Part shown: piece after piece, positions 27,959 to 38,968 of the stretch
How the letters are laid out: the number at the start of each line of letters is the position of its first letter
Numbering within the stretch: the stretch's first letter is position 1
NCBI RefSeq assembly: GCF_000282595.1
Contig: NZ_AKIZ01000016.1
Location: forward strand, 1 to 64,000
Direction of reading: 5' to 3'
Source of the DNA: Phyllobacterium sp. YR531
Lineage (GTDB): Bacteria; Pseudomonadota; Alphaproteobacteria; Rhizobiales; Rhizobiaceae
Length of the DNA stretch: 64,000 bases
Translations under genes and position numbers: made by a program
Notes under the pieces: model-generated
Databases searched by the model: none
What the model was told of the DNA's origin: nothing
Seen by the model: only the letters and a program-made list of their open reading frames with translations

Positions 27959-30256
27959 ATGGCTCAGGACAATACACCCGGCAATTCAGAACTTGATGAA
28001 AGCGCACTGTTCTATCATCGCTTTCCCATGCCGGGTAAGCTGGAAATTCAGGCGACCAAGCCGCTTGGCAACCAGCGTGACCTTGCCCTCGCCTATTCTC
28101 CGGGTGTTGCCGCACCATGCCTTGCCATCCATGCGGACCCGTCTACGGCCGCCGATTATACGAGCCGCGCCAATCTGGTTGCAGTGGTGTCAAACGGTAC
28201 TGCGGTGCTCGGTCTTGGCAATATCGGACCTCTCGCCTCCAAACCGGTCATGGAAGGCAAGGCGGTTCTCTTCAAGAAATTCGCCAATATCGACGTTTTT
28301 GATATTGAGATTGATGCGCAGGAAATTACCAAGATCGTTGATGTCGTCGCAGCTCTGGAGCCAACCTTTGGCGGCATCAACCTTGAAGACATCAAGGCAC
28401 CTGAATGTTTCGAAGTTGAAGAGCAGCTTCGCGAGAAGATGAACATTCCGGTTTTCCATGATGATCAGCATGGCACAGCGATTATTGTTGCTGCCGCAAT
28501 CATCAACGGCATGGAATTGGCGGGCAAAGACCTATCGAAGGTCAAGATCGTTGCTTCCGGCGCTGGCGCGGCTGCGCTTGCTTGTCTGAACCTTCTCGTC
28601 AAGCTTGGCGCGGATCGTAAGAATATCTGGGTCTGCGACCTTGATGGTGTGGTCTATGAAGGCCGCAACACGCTTATGGATCGCTGGAAGTCCGTTTATG
28701 TACAGAAGACCGATGCGCGCGTTCTGGCTGATGTCATTGGCGGCGCAGACGTGTTTCTTGGTCTATCGGCAGCGGGCGTGTTGAAGCCTGAACTGCTCAA
28801 GCAGATGGCACCAAACCCGCTGATCATGGCGCTTGCCAACCCTAATCCGGAAATCATGCCGGAAGTAGCGCGCGCTGCTCGCGCTGACGCAATGATCTGC
28901 ACGGGCCGGTCGGACTTCCCCAATCAGGTAAACAATGTTCTTTGCTTCCCCTATATTTTCCGTGGGGCACTGGACTGCGGTGCAAGTGCCATCAACGAAG
29001 AAATGAAAATGGCGGCGGTACAGGCCATTGCGGCGCTTGCCCGCGAAGAGCCATCCGATGTTGCCGCTCGCGCCTATTCCGGCGAAACACCGACATTCGG
29101 CCCCAACTATCTGATCCCTTCGCCTTTCGATCCACGTCTTATCCTGCGCATTGCGCCAGCAGTGGCAAAGGCTGCGATGGAAACGGGTGTTGCCGAACGG
29201 CCCATAGAAGATTTCGACGCCTATCTTGATCGGCTCAACCGCTTTGTTTTCCGTTCCGGCCTCATCATGAAGCCGATTTTCACTGCAGCGAAAACCGCGG
29301 AGAAGAAGCGCGTCATTTACGCTGATGGTGAAGATGAGCGCGTGCTTCGTGCAGCGCAGGTCGTGCTCGAAGAAGGCATTGCCATTCCAACGCTTATCGG
29401 ACGCCCTCAAGTTATCGAAACACGGCTTCAACGCTATGGCCTTAAAATCAAGCTCGGGAAAGATTTTGACGTCATCGATCCGGAAGATGATCCACGCTAC
29501 CGCGATTATGTCGATCTTCTGGTCAGCCTGACTGGACGGCGCGGCACGACACCGGAAGTTGCACGTACAATGGTCCGTGCCAGCGGTACGGTGATTGCTG
29601 CGCTGGCAATCGTGCGCGGTGAAGCCGATGCCATGATCTGCGGACTGGAAGGCCGTTTTGAGCGGCATTTGCGCAATGTCGAGCTGATTATCGGCAAGTC
29701 GGAAGGTATTCGCAACTTCTCCGCACTCAGCCTGCTTATCTCGCAGCGCGGTGTGCTCTTCCTGACCGATACCTATGTGAATATCGATCCGAGCGCGGAA
29801 GAGATTGCTGAAAAGACCGTGCTTGCGGCAAACGAAATCCGCCGCTTCGGTATCGAACCAAAAGCTGCATTGCTCTCGCACTCGAACTTCGGCTCTCGCG
29901 ATTCCGAAAGCGCTGCCAAAATGCGCAACGCATCTGAAATCCTGCGTGTGAAGGCGCCAGAACTTGAACAGGATGGCGAAATGCACGGTGATAGCGCGCT
30001 TTCGCAAGTGCTGAGGGAGCGTGTGCTGCCACACTCACGGCTGACGGATGAAGCCAACCTGCTGGTATTCCCCAATCTTGATGCGGCCAACATCACACTG
30101 AATGTCGTCAAGACTGTTACGGATGCGCTGCACGTCGGCCCGATCTTGCTCGGAGCCGCCAAGCCAGCCCATATACTGACGCCTTCGGTAACATCGCGCG
30201 GTATCGTCAACATGACGGCATTGGCCGTAGTAGAAGCTTCGCAGCGGGTGGAATAG
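27959..30256 (+). CDS. maeB: NADP-dependent malic enzyme with C-terminal phosphotransacetylase-like domain
   Basis: 765 residues from the ATG at 27959, preceded by GGAAGGA; the frame is open upstream to 27830 without a family match. The N-terminal 430 residues form the malic enzyme ([10 protein letters not shown] substrate loop, NAD(P)-binding [14 protein letters not shown]). Residues 440-765 are a phosphotransacetylase-like domain ([19 protein letters not shown]) typical of large MaeB/Dme/Tme enzymes and thought to be regulatory. It converts malate to pyruvate and CO2 and supplies NADPH or pyruvate. Confidence 0.95.
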   Translation: MAQDNTPGNSELDESALFYHRFPMPGKLEIQATKPLGNQRDLALAYSPGVAAPCLAIHADPSTAADYTSRANLVAVVSNGTAVLGLGNIGPLASKPVMEGKAVLFKKFANIDVFDIEIDAQEITKIVDVVAALEPTFGGINLEDIKAPECFEVEEQLREKMNIPVFHDDQHGTAIIVAAAIINGMELAGKDLSKVKIVASGAGAAALACLNLLVKLGADRKNIWVCDLDGVVYEGRNTLMDRWKSVYVQKTDARVLADVIGGADVFLGLSAAGVLKPELLKQMAPNPLIMALANPNPEIMPEVARAARADAMICTGRSDFPNQVNNVLCFPYIFRGALDCGASAINEEMKMAAVQAIAALAREEPSDVAARAYSGETPTFGPNYLIPSPFDPRLILRIAPAVAKAAMETGVAERPIEDFDAYLDRLNRFVFRSGLIMKPIFTAAKTAEKKRVIYADGEDERVLRAAQVVLEEGIAIPTLIGRPQVIETRLQRYGLKIKLGKDFDVIDPEDDPRYRDYVDLLVSLTGRRGTTPEVARTMVRASGTVIAALAIVRGEADAMICGLEGRFERHLRNVELIIGKSEGIRNFSALSLLISQRGVLFLTDTYVNIDPSAEEIAEKTVLAANEIRRFGIEPKAALLSHSNFGSRDSESAAKMRNASEILRVKAPELEQDGEMHGDSALSQVLRERVLPHSRLTDEANLLVFPNLDAANITLNVVKTVTDALHVGPILLGAAKPAHILTPSVTSRGIVNMTALAVVEASQRVE

Positions 30257-30310
30257 ACCTTCGTCTTATTGCTGCCGCATGATCGTGGATGGTTTCATCA
30301 ACACTCCAAT

Positions 30311-31402
30311 ATGAGACCATCCATGCTCCGGACACCCTTGATCATTCTTGCCGCATTTGCCGCTTTGCTGGCGGCAACAGGGTTGTCCCGTGCGCAGAGC
30401 GACAATTGCGCGCGCATGCAAAGCCGTCTGGACAGGTTGAACAATGATCCGACATTGGATGAGTATGAATTCAACTTGCGCCGGGATCGCATTGAAGCGG
30501 CACTTGATGCCAATAATTGCCCGATAAATGACTACCAGTATCGGGATTTGCCGCGACTGGACGAAGAAGAACCCGGCTCTTACGAAATTTATGGGGGGCG
30601 TGAGCCGCAATCTGTTGGCCCGGGATCAATTCCGGTTCCTATTGAAGGGGGCCAATATCAAACCATGTGCGTGCGCACTTGCGACGGCTATTACTTCCCG
30701 CTGACCTATGAGACTGGGGCAGAAAACTTTCCGCGGGATCAGGCACAATGTCAGGCCCAGTGCCCCGGTGCGCAGCTGTTCTTTAAGCCGACAGGCGAAG
30801 AGCGACCGGAAGCAATGATTTCGCTGGGCGGTCAGGCGTATCGGGATATGCCGAACGCGTTCAAATTCCGCAAGGCAGGTGCCAATGGCACGCCGCAATG
30901 CACATGCCAGAAAACCGCTGGCAATTTCTCGACCATGGGCAACCCGCGCGAACTGGCAAAACAGCCGCCAAAGCCGGTGTCACCGCCAGCACCAGCCCAG
31001 CCTGCTACGCCCAAAACGCCATCGATTATCGCTGTGGACCCGCAACAACCTGCGGTGACGAAGCAAGAGCCATTGCCGACTGCGCCAGCGCCAACCGAGC
31101 CGGCAAAGCCCCCGGTAGTCGAGCCGGCAAAGCCAGCAGTGACAGAACCAGCTAAGCCAAAAGAGCAGCCGGTTCAGACAAAGGCAGAACCTGCGTTGCC
31201 AGCCCCGAAAGCAGAGGAAAAGCCCTCTTCGATCATTGAATTGGGAAAGCCTGCTGCGGCTGAAGCGCCTTTGCCAAAACCCTTGAGCGAGGACAAGCCT
31301 ATCGATCCAAACCGCAAGGTCAGGGTCGTCGGGCCAACGTTCCTTCCCGACCAAGGAGGGGCAACAGATCCGCAAGCTCAGGACCGGAAGCCCGGCCCGT
31401 AA
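30311..31402 (+). CDS. DUF2865 exported Pro/Lys-rich protein
   Basis: 363 residues from the ATG at 30311. A signal peptide ends at LSRAQ (about residue 29). The central DUF2865 domain has paired cysteines ([28 protein letters not shown]) that probably form disulfides. The rest is a 150-residue Pro/Ala/Lys linker ending in a conserved tail with [11 protein letters not shown]. No function is known. Its last 83 bases overlap the end of the convergent gltX gene, and both ends look genuine. Confidence 0.85.
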   Translation: MRPSMLRTPLIILAAFAALLAATGLSRAQSDNCARMQSRLDRLNNDPTLDEYEFNLRRDRIEAALDANNCPINDYQYRDLPRLDEEEPGSYEIYGGREPQSVGPGSIPVPIEGGQYQTMCVRTCDGYYFPLTYETGAENFPRDQAQCQAQCPGAQLFFKPTGEERPEAMISLGGQAYRDMPNAFKFRKAGANGTPQCTCQKTAGNFSTMGNPRELAKQPPKPVSPPAPAQPATPKTPSIIAVDPQQPAVTKQEPLPTAPAPTEPAKPPVVEPAKPAVTEPAKPKEQPVQTKAEPALPAPKAEEKPSSIIELGKPAAAEAPLPKPLSEDKPIDPNRKVRVVGPTFLPDQGGATDPQAQDRKPGP

Positions 31403-32693
31403 GCGCAATACGCAAAGGCATAAACAAGCCTTTGCCCTTCCGACCGCTTTGCGTCTTCACAGCATCCGTCCACTCTTTCCAAGTCTCGCGGCTCCATGGC
31501 TCGGATGGCAGGAGGTCGAAGGCTGCACTAATGAAATCATGATCTTCATCGGTTAAAGACTCATCGCCGGCAGGGCCATTCCTGACAATTTCCCACCACT
31601 GCAATGCATCCGAGACGAAGGTAAGATTGCTGCGTACAGCCAGCCAGAATGCTTCGGCGTCACTGCCATCAATACCAAGCGCCAAGAGCCTTTCCTTTGC
31701 CTCGGAGAACGGCATAGCGTGGATGAGCGTGCGGTTCAGCGCATCAAGATCGGCAGGATCAAACTTCGAAGATGATTTCGATGTAGCCGCCGGATCAAAA
31801 ATCGCAGCAAGCGCATCCATGTCAGGCATGGCAACGACATTTTCAGATGTACCTGTCAGCACTGCAAGGCTGGCAACCGCCATGGGCTCGTAGCCGGCAC
31901 GCCGTAGGCTACCCACCGACAATGCGCCGGTGCGTTTGGAAAGGCCCTCGCCGCTCGCAGTGGTCAGCAGATTGTGATGACCGAGCTGAGGTGATTTTGC
32001 GCCCATCGCCTCAAATATGGAAATCTGGACGCCGCTATTGGTGACGTGATCGTCGCCGCGAATAATGTGAGTAATATCCATGTCGATATCATCGACCACA
32101 GACGTGAATGTATAAAGATAGGTGCCGTCTTCACGGATAAGCACAGGGTCCGACAACGACGCGAGATCGACGGTTTCCGGACCGCGAACCAGATCATCCC
32201 AGTGCACTTCGGTGCGTACAGGGGCAAAAGGATCATCCTTGAAATTTGGCAGGAGAAAACGCCAATGCGGGCGCTTGCCTTCAGCTTCCAGTTTCGCCCT
32301 GTCTTCGTCGGACAGTTTCAGCGCATCGCGACCATAAACCGGTGGTAAGCGCCGCGCGAGCCGAAGCTTGCGCTTCAGATCAAGCTCTTCGGCGGTTTCA
32401 TAGCATGGATAAAGCAGACCGGCAGCCTTCAGCTTTTCAGCTGCAGCAGCATATTCGGCAAAACGCTTCGACTGATATTCAACGCGGAAAGGCTTGATAC
32501 CGAGCCATTCCACATCCTCGGCTATAGCCTCGACATATTCGGTCTTGGACCGCTCGACATCCGTGTCGTCAAATCGCAGGACCATTTGCCCGCCATTTTT
32601 CAACGCAAACAGCCAATTGAACAAGGCGGTGCGCGTATTGCCAATATGGATATAGCCGGTGGGTGATGGTGCAAAACGTACGATTGGGGTCAT
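31320..32693 (-). CDS. gltX: Glutamate--tRNA ligase
   Basis: 457 residues from the ATG at 32693; the frame extends upstream only because it reads through a palindromic repeat. HIGH-type motif [11 protein letters not shown], the [11 protein letters not shown] segment and the KMSKS-type motif LSKRTGALS are intact. The C-terminal anticodon-binding region ends in the usual [18 protein letters not shown]. It charges tRNA-Glu; many alphaproteobacteria carry two GltX copies and this could be either. The 3' end overlaps the DUF2865 gene by 83 bases on the other strand. Confidence 0.95.
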   Translation of the reverse strand: MTPIVRFAPSPTGYIHIGNTRTALFNWLFALKNGGQMVLRFDDTDVERSKTEYVEAIAEDVEWLGIKPFRVEYQSKRFAEYAAAAEKLKAAGLLYPCYETAEELDLKRKLRLARRLPPVYGRDALKLSDEDRAKLEAEGKRPHWRFLLPNFKDDPFAPVRTEVHWDDLVRGPETVDLASLSDPVLIREDGTYLYTFTSVVDDIDMDITHIIRGDDHVTNSGVQISIFEAMGAKSPQLGHHNLLTTASGEGLSKRTGALSVGSLRRAGYEPMAVASLAVLTGTSENVVAMPDMDALAAIFDPAATSKSSSKFDPADLDALNRTLIHAMPFSEAKERLLALGIDGSDAEAFWLAVRSNLTFVSDALQWWEIVRNGPAGDESLTDEDHDFISAAFDLLPSEPWSRETWKEWTDAVKTQSGRKGKGLFMPLRIALTGRASGPELADLLPLLGREGTLARRP

Positions 32694-32770
32694 GATCGGG
32701 GAATATCGGATGCTGTGTGGAATGGCAATATGGGTTGGTATGTCCTCTCTCCTAGGGCAGATATAATCGG

Positions 32771-32916
32771 CATTCGGGTCGCTGCGTGGTTCGACGGGGC
32801 TCACCATGAGGAAAGTGGTTGATTGCGTATTAGTTGCAAACCTTGCGGAAACAACTCCCTGCAAATAACAACCTTCCTCATGGTGAGCCCCGTCGAACCA
32901 CGCAGCGACCCGAATG
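32771..32916. repeat. Dispersed palindromic element, family A, copy 4
   Basis: The arms at 32771-32820 and 32870-32916 are perfect inverse copies over at least 43 bases, including a copy-specific outer segment CATTCGGGTCGCTGC. The centre holds ACTCCCTGCAA. It lies upstream of gltX and is followed by a family B palindrome. Confidence 0.93.
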
Positions 32917-32945
32917 CAATTTTTATGCACTACGCTTCTCTTGCA

Positions 32946-32974
32946 CTTATCTCTCCCACAAGGGGAGAGATAAG
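32946..32974. repeat. Family B palindrome downstream of the ABC exporter
   Basis: A 29-base hairpin with perfect 12-base arms CTTATCTCTCCC/GGGAGAGATAAG and loop ACAAG. It is 12 bases past the ABC exporter stop and may act in its 3' end formation. Confidence 0.85.
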
Positions 32975-32986
32975 TGGTCGCCGCTA

Positions 32987-34801
32987 TTAGCTGTCCTGAA
33001 GCATCAGGCCCTTGGTCAGCTCCATCGCCTGCAGTTCGAACAGACCGCGATAGATGCCGCCCTTGAGCCCTATCAAGGCCTCGTGGTTGCCCTCCTCGGC
33101 GATGCGGCCATGGTCGAAGACCAGAAGCCGGTCGAGGGAGCGAACGGTCGACAACCGGTGAGCAATCACCAATGTCGTCCGGCCTAGCATCAGGCGTTCC
33201 ATGGCCTGCTGGATCAGCATTTCTGACTCTGAATCGAGGCTTGAAGTCGCCTCGTCCAGAATAAGAATCGGCGCATCCGCAAGGAATGCTCGGGCAATGG
33301 CAACGCGCTGGCGCTCGCCACCCGAAAGCTTCACACCACGCTCACCAACAAGCGTGCCATAGCCTTTCGGCAAGCCCATGATGAAATCATGCGCACTTGC
33401 CTGACGAGCAGCCTCTTCCACCTCAGCCTGCGTTGCTCCTGGCCGCGCATAGGCAATGTTTTCCGCCAGCGACCGGTGAAACAGGATCGGCTCCTGCTGC
33501 ACAATGGCGATCTGCTGGCGCAACGATGCCTGCCTGACATCGGCAATATCCTGCCCGTCGATCCTGATCTGACCAGACTGCACATCGTGCAGACGTTGGA
33601 TCAACTTGACGAATGTGGACTTGCCCGAGCCGGAATGCCCGACCAGACCAACACGCTCACCTGCCCGGATCGTTACCGAAAACCGGTCGTAAAGCGGTAG
33701 CCTGTGTGCGCCATAATGGAACGTCACATTATCGAACTCGATCTTGCCATTGGTGATCTGAATCGGCTTGGAGCCGGGCCGATCATCAATACCGAGTGGC
33801 TGACTCTGAATATCAACCAGCTCTTCCATGTCATTGACAGAACGCTGCAAATTGCGAATGTCCATGCCAACTTCACGCAAGTAGCCCTGCAGGATAAAGA
33901 ACGAGGTGAGCACGAAAGTGATATCACCCGCACTCGCATGTCCATTTGACCAAAGCAGTAATGCCGCGCCGATCATTGAGCCTCTCAGGATGAGAAGCAT
34001 CGAACCCTGTGTCGTTCCGTTGATCGTACCGCGCCGCCACGTACGGGCTGTACGGTCACGCCACTTGGCAACAACCTTGGCAAGACGGGCATCCTCGCGG
34101 CTTTCCGCACCAAAGCCCTTGACGACCATGTTGCAGCTGACCGCATCGGCCAAGGCACCGCCGAGCTTGGTATCCCAGCGATTGGCAAGGCTGGCCATTG
34201 GAGCAACGAAGCCAAGCGACATCAGCACCGTGACCACCACGAACAGCAATGAACCAAGGCCGACAATGATACCCATGACCGGCCAGTACCACGTCATCAA
34301 CGCTGTCGAGCCGATGAGCATGATTACAGAAGGAAACAGTGCCAGAAGCAGCGTGTCATTCAACAGGTCAAGCGCCCACATACCACGCGTAACCTTACGC
34401 ACGGTCGAGCCCGCAAAGCTGTTTGCGTGCCAGTCGGTCGAAAAACGCTGAATGCGATAGAATGCATTCGCAGCGATGTCGGACATCATCTTCAGCGTCA
34501 GGTTGACCACTGTCATGAAGATGACATAGCGCAGAACAATTGCCCCGAAAGACAGGGTAATCAGTGCGGAGAACGCCGTCATTGCGGCATTCCACGTTAC
34601 TTCGTCCTGCGGACTGCCCTTGACGATAGCATCAACAAGCCGCCCGGAATAAAGCGGCGTCAACACATCGGCCATTGTCGAAAACAACACGGCAACAAGT
34701 GTTAGCGACAGGCGCACGGGCTGCGCCTTCCAGTGTTTCCAGGTGAATCCGAGAACGCTGCGGAAAGCTCCGCCTCGGATAGCGAGTCGTAAAAAAGCCA
34801 T
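32987..34801 (-). CDS. ABC exporter, fused membrane and ATPase domains
   Basis: 604 residues from the ATG at 34801. Six membrane helices (about residues 25-320) are followed by a full nucleotide-binding domain with Walker [10 protein letters not shown], signature LSGGERQ, Walker [12 protein letters not shown] and the H-loop IAHRLST. This is the MsbA-like half-transporter plan that works as a homodimer. The substrate cannot be deduced, and no neighbours point to a specific cargo. Monocistronic. Confidence 0.9.
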   Translation of the reverse strand: MAFLRLAIRGGAFRSVLGFTWKHWKAQPVRLSLTLVAVLFSTMADVLTPLYSGRLVDAIVKGSPQDEVTWNAAMTAFSALITLSFGAIVLRYVIFMTVVNLTLKMMSDIAANAFYRIQRFSTDWHANSFAGSTVRKVTRGMWALDLLNDTLLLALFPSVIMLIGSTALMTWYWPVMGIIVGLGSLLFVVVTVLMSLGFVAPMASLANRWDTKLGGALADAVSCNMVVKGFGAESREDARLAKVVAKWRDRTARTWRRGTINGTTQGSMLLILRGSMIGAALLLWSNGHASAGDITFVLTSFFILQGYLREVGMDIRNLQRSVNDMEELVDIQSQPLGIDDRPGSKPIQITNGKIEFDNVTFHYGAHRLPLYDRFSVTIRAGERVGLVGHSGSGKSTFVKLIQRLHDVQSGQIRIDGQDIADVRQASLRQQIAIVQQEPILFHRSLAENIAYARPGATQAEVEEAARQASAHDFIMGLPKGYGTLVGERGVKLSGGERQRVAIARAFLADAPILILDEATSSLDSESEMLIQQAMERLMLGRTTLVIAHRLSTVRSLDRLLVFDHGRIAEEGNHEALIGLKGGIYRGLFELQAMELTKGLMLQDS

Positions 34802-35204
34802 GACGATTGTCCGGCACACAAAGCACCGGCCTCAATAGGAATTACAGAAAGAAGATGCCGCGTAAAAGAAAGTGAATCAGTGCGGCATTGTGGTGTGGCG
34901 ACTTGGCCGAATACGGACAAGGCCAATGTCGGCGATGAGTTCTTGACTTGTGAAGCCAATAGGAAAGCTTGAATGCTTTCCGTCATCACATATCAGGAAC
35001 TGGCGCCGCCCCGTGGGGACATGATGAGAGCTGCCATTCGTGAACCTCCCGGTCGTAATTGCCGGAGATTGGCTTATAGGCGAATCGTTTTGCCACGCCA
35101 AGCGCCTATTTTTTGTGCAGGCGGGTTTGATCTTCCAGTGCGGCCAGATTGCAACAGTGAACGTGAGCTACAGCACAACGTGACATGCATGGGTTGTCAT
35201 GGAC
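34802..35204. other. Intergenic region between histidine kinase and ABC exporter
   Basis: About 400 bases without a confident gene. A minus-strand frame at 34877-35101 could encode 74 residues with a plausible end (SQELIADIGLVRIRPSRH), but no clear ribosome binding site is seen and it is left as a possibility. The promoter of the ABC exporter should lie at 34810-34950. No RNA or repeat recognised. Confidence 0.4.
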
Positions 35205-36761
35205 CTAGGCTGATTTTGGCAAGATCATTTCAAAACGCGCGCCGGTTGCTGAATCGACCAGCCTGATCGTTCCATTGTGTGCTTTAAGCAGGGCTGCAAC
35301 GATTCCGAGCCCAATGCCCGTCCCGCCATTTTCACGCCTTGTCGTGAAGAAGGGATCAAAAATTCGCTCCCTGTTACCGCTGGAAACACCCCTGCCGTCA
35401 TCTGATAAGGTAATGATGATCGCATCATCTTCAGACCGCGCATCGATAACAAGCCGACGCGCACCATGTTGAGCAGAGTTTTCTGCAAGATTGGAAAAAA
35501 TTATGGAAGCATGTTCGCCTGACATGCGAAACGGCAATTCCCCGCCATGCGAAATTTCAATTGCCAAATTAACGGGCGCTTTCACGCTTTGCAAAGCTTG
35601 TGCAAGTGATGTGGTTTCAGTTGTCAGGTCAGCGCTTTCTGCACGGGCCAGTTCGATCAGGCGGCGCACAAGCTGATTGAGACGTTGCGTATCCGCCGCA
35701 ATATTATCGTAGAAGCGCAGGCGTTGTGCCTCGTCCATCTCATTGCCGGAATCGCGCAGCAACTCCGCAGCCCCCTGAATTGCGGTTAGCGGAGATTTCA
35801 ATTCATGTGAAACATGCGTCGCAAAGGTCTGTATTGCGTCCGACCGCGCCTGCAGCTTGCGCGCCATATCAAGGAACGCTTCGGACAATTCTGCCATTTC
35901 CCGCGTGCCGTGATGGCTAAGCGGACGTATTGCATTTCTCTCGCCTGCGGAAATTCGCGCGGTACGATCCATCAGCTCGTAGATCGGTCGGCTGATAGTA
36001 CGCAGAAAAATGAGGCCGATAAGAAGTGTCGCGCCTACTATGACGACCACCGCCAAGGCGGCCTTGCCACGCTCGCTATAAAGGTGCTTGACGATGTTGT
36101 TGGGCGTGCGCGCGATATAAACAACGCCTGCGACGCGATTATCAAGAACAACAGGCAGTGCCACGAATATGCGGATACGGGTGCCGCGGCTGATCGAATA
36201 AAGTGATGGCGCAGGCTCGTTGAGCATACGCGTGCGCATCACGCTGGAATAATCCCCGCCAAGCGCCGAGCGAACTTCCTCTACCTCAGCAAAAGACATC
36301 CCGACATCACCGCCGCCAGCAATCACTACGCCTTTTGGATCGAGCAGGCGGATACCAGCCAAGGTGGTGCTCTTTGTCTCATCAAGAATGGCGGACAGGT
36401 CTGCGCCTATCGCCATGAATCGAGGGTTTGTGCTAGCAGGAACGGCATCCGGGCGGCTCGGAAGAATGGGATCAGTAGCCAGATCGAGGCGAGGCTCGAT
36501 AGGCGTGTAGCGCACCCCTCGGGAATTTCGCGCACTGACGATGGCACCGAATTCAGTAGGAGAAACAGCCGCTTCCCGCAAACTTTGGGAATAGATGGCT
36601 GCTATGACCGCGCTCTGCGCAATCAGTTCAGCCTCAGTCTCACGCACCAGTTGGTTTTCATAAATTCTAAAGAAAAACAGTCCGGCAAGTGGCAGCAACA
36701 TGACTGAAAGCAAGAGCGTCAACACCACCAGACGCAAACGTGGGCGAAACTTGTCTTTCAT
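35205..36761 (-). CDS. Membrane sensor histidine kinase
   Basis: 518 residues from the ATG at 36761, which overlaps the regulator's stop as ATGA; an ATG nine bases earlier is possible. Two membrane helices (about 10-30 and 230-252) bracket a 200-residue periplasmic sensor. HAMP, the H-box ATHVSHELKSPLTA, the N-box FSNLAENSAQHG and the G-boxes DDGRGV and GGTGIGLGI follow. The periplasmic part resembles CreC-like sensors with no known ligand. It is the last gene of the operon small protein, membrane protein, regulator, kinase. Confidence 0.92.
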   Translation of the reverse strand: MKDKFRPRLRLVVLTLLLSVMLLPLAGLFFFRIYENQLVRETEAELIAQSAVIAAIYSQSLREAAVSPTEFGAIVSARNSRGVRYTPIEPRLDLATDPILPSRPDAVPASTNPRFMAIGADLSAILDETKSTTLAGIRLLDPKGVVIAGGGDVGMSFAEVEEVRSALGGDYSSVMRTRMLNEPAPSLYSISRGTRIRIFVALPVVLDNRVAGVVYIARTPNNIVKHLYSERGKAALAVVVIVGATLLIGLIFLRTISRPIYELMDRTARISAGERNAIRPLSHHGTREMAELSEAFLDMARKLQARSDAIQTFATHVSHELKSPLTAIQGAAELLRDSGNEMDEAQRLRFYDNIAADTQRLNQLVRRLIELARAESADLTTETTSLAQALQSVKAPVNLAIEISHGGELPFRMSGEHASIIFSNLAENSAQHGARRLVIDARSEDDAIIITLSDDGRGVSSGNRERIFDPFFTTRRENGGTGIGLGIVAALLKAHNGTIRLVDSATGARFEMILPKSA

Positions 36762-37453
36762 GCGCCGCATCGGCCGAGCCGGAAACCGATACCATGCACC
36801 GTTTCGATCACATCCGGGCAGCCAGCAGCGGAAAATTTGGCGCGTATATTGCGCACGTGACTGTCTACGGTGCGATCGGACACATGAACATTTGCCGCGT
36901 GGCTTGCGTCCAGTATCTGAAGGCGATTGAGCACGTGCATTGGTCGTGTCAGCAGGCTTTTGACAATTGAAAACTCGATTGAGGTAAGATCAATTTCCTT
37001 GCCGGAAAAACTTGTGGATCGCCTTACAGGGTCGAGTTTCAAAAGCCCATGGCTCATGGACATCGGCTCCGCGCCCGCACCTGGCAAAGGTCGAGCGCGG
37101 CGCAGAATGACATTGATGCGCGAAGTCAGTTCGCGTGGACTGAAAGGCTTGGTGACATAATCATCGCCGCCAATTTCCAGTCCGAGAATACGGTCAATCT
37201 CTTCATCACGCGCCGATAAGAACAGTATCGGCACATCGGATTTCTTACGCAATTCCCGGCAAACCTCCAGTCCGTCCAATTCCGGCATACCTACATCGAG
37301 AACGATAAGATCCGGTGCCATTTTCTCGAACTGACGCAGCGCAGTGATGCCGTCACCGGCAATTTCCGTGGTCATACCAGCCTTCACCAATGCAAAGCAT
37401 ATGACTTCGCGAATATGCGGATCGTCATCGACGACTAGGATGCGATGGCTCAT
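36758..37453 (-). CDS. OmpR-family response regulator
   Basis: 231 residues. The receiver has the acidic pair Asp10/Asp11, the phosphoacceptor Asp53 (LIVLDVGMPELDG) and the conserved Lys of VTKPFS. The C-terminal winged helix (VSDRTVDSHVRNIRAKF, IETVHGIGFRLG) binds DNA. It lies 9 bases after the membrane protein gene and overlaps the kinase gene, so all are probably co-transcribed. It resembles CreB/BaeR-type regulators; the regulon is unknown. Confidence 0.92.
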   Translation of the reverse strand: MSHRILVVDDDPHIREVICFALVKAGMTTEIAGDGITALRQFEKMAPDLIVLDVGMPELDGLEVCRELRKKSDVPILFLSARDEEIDRILGLEIGGDDYVTKPFSPRELTSRINVILRRARPLPGAGAEPMSMSHGLLKLDPVRRSTSFSGKEIDLTSIEFSIVKSLLTRPMHVLNRLQILDASHAANVHVSDRTVDSHVRNIRAKFSAAGCPDVIETVHGIGFRLGRCGA

Positions 37454-37462
37454 TACAATGTA

Positions 37463-38968
37463 CTACTCATATGCGTTGCGTTCGAGATGGGGAAAATCAA
37501 CGATAAATGGAACAGGCTGTAGATAGCTGGAAAGTCGCCATCCGCGAAAGCTCCATTCGCGCCAATCGCCATTATAGCGCTCATAAAGGTAGACAATACT
37601 TGCCAATTCGCTTGAGAGCATCGGAAGATTGATTTTTCGCGAAAGCATCGCTTTTCGAATGGCCGGAACGGCTGCTGGTCCCAACTGTTTAAGATAATAA
37701 GTATCCAACGCTACGCCCTCCCCGCCAAGATCGCGGCTGTGTCGAATGTTGTAATCGGCAATCAAGGCAGCAAAATTCACAAAACAGCACAGATAAAGCG
37801 TTGCAAAAAGCGTCAGAAGATTGGCCGTGCAAAGCCATTCATTGGTTTTTCCAAGTGCAATGCGGGCAAGGATCAGCAAAAGACCGATTGCAACCAGTAC
37901 CATCCATATGAGAGCCGCAACGCGCCAATAGGTCAGCGAATAGATGCTGACATAGAGCTCCAGCCGCAATATGGACGAAGCGACAAGCACAACATTCTGG
38001 GCAATCCACATATAGACCAGAAGCCGGATATACTTATCACCGGCGCTGGCACTGCTCGGACGCATGGCAATGAGCACGAAGAGTGCAGCCAGAAGCGCGG
38101 TGACGATCAAGGGATAGGCACCGCTATGGGCATAACGCGCATAAGACATGCCGTCCGGTAGGGCAATGCCACCCCAGAGATAAGCTCCATCCAGCACTGT
38201 CTGGATTACAAAAAGCACATTGAACATTACGAGCGCGCGCAGAATTGCCGCTTTGCCGAATACAACATCCTCAATCGTGGTGACGGTTTTATAGCGTGGT
38301 AGACTGATCTTGCGGCCCGCACGCTGACGTACGCGTGGACGGATAAATGCCCAGCAGCCAACGATAATGATGGCCCAGAATATGATGCGTATGATCTCGA
38401 TATGCTTGAATATCGCCCAAACATCAATCAGTGAAAGCCAGTGCTCAATGACCGGATTGGCAAGACCAAACATGCTGATAAAGAAAACCGTGAGCACAAC
38501 AGGCATCAGCCAGATGGCGAGGCCAGAGAACCTGATTTTACCAGTGCCTGTACGTCGAACGGCTTTTCGCCAACGGAAGATGTCGCGTATCAGCCTTGCT
38601 GGAATGACCGAAATGAACCGAATTATTTGTTTTGTCGCAACATCCAGGCGGGAACGCAGACGTTTTGCCATCGACAGCGCGAAGGCCGTCAGTGAAAACA
38701 GCGCTATGAGTAGCGATAATTCTGTGACTTCCTCAACAAGTGGCAGAAGGCCAGCAAACAGAAAAGTGCACCGTATCAGCAAGCCCCGCTTCGCAATTGT
38801 TCTTGCGTGAACCACAGTGATTGCCATGGCCAACAACGCAGTAAAAATGAACACCGATATGCCTGCCGAGTGATCGTAAAACAGGAAGTCTGCCGCGACA
38901 GTGAGCAACATGACTATCGATAGACGTGCAGGGAAACTCCATTTTTGTGCGTAAACGGAAGCGGTCAT
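37463..38968 (-). CDS. DUF4173 polytopic membrane protein
   Basis: 501 residues. About twelve hydrophobic helices span residues 15-400, with charged loops, followed by a soluble C-terminal segment of about 80 residues that ends WSFRGWRLSSYLQPVPFIVD. This matches the DUF4173 membrane family. The start codon overlaps the stop of the small gene at 38965-39129 (ATGA). Its linkage to the two-component genes suggests a role in, or sensing for, the same signal path, somewhat as the membrane protein CreD accompanies CreBC. Confidence 0.85.
   Translation of the reverse strand: MTASVYAQKWSFPARLSIVMLLTVAADFLFYDHSAGISVFIFTALLAMAITVVHARTIAKRGLLIRCTFLFAGLLPLVEEVTELSLLIALFSLTAFALSMAKRLRSRLDVATKQIIRFISVIPARLIRDIFRWRKAVRRTGTGKIRFSGLAIWLMPVVLTVFFISMFGLANPVIEHWLSLIDVWAIFKHIEIIRIIFWAIIIVGCWAFIRPRVRQRAGRKISLPRYKTVTTIEDVVFGKAAILRALVMFNVLFVIQTVLDGAYLWGGIALPDGMSYARYAHSGAYPLIVTALLAALFVLIAMRPSSASAGDKYIRLLVYMWIAQNVVLVASSILRLELYVSIYSLTYWRVAALIWMVLVAIGLLLILARIALGKTNEWLCTANLLTLFATLYLCCFVNFAALIADYNIRHSRDLGGEGVALDTYYLKQLGPAAVPAIRKAMLSRKINLPMLSSELASIVYLYERYNGDWREWSFRGWRLSSYLQPVPFIVDFPHLERNAYE

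Noticed and set aside
32694-32930. N-terminal extension of the gltX frame by 79 codons
   Set aside because: The extension translates the family A palindromic repeat, and the GltX family begins at the HIGH-motif region right after the ATG at 32693.
34877-35101. Possible 74-residue gene on the minus strand in the kinase-exporter gap
   Set aside because: The C-terminal half looks protein-like but there is no ribosome binding site and no family recognised, and overlapping frames are equally long.
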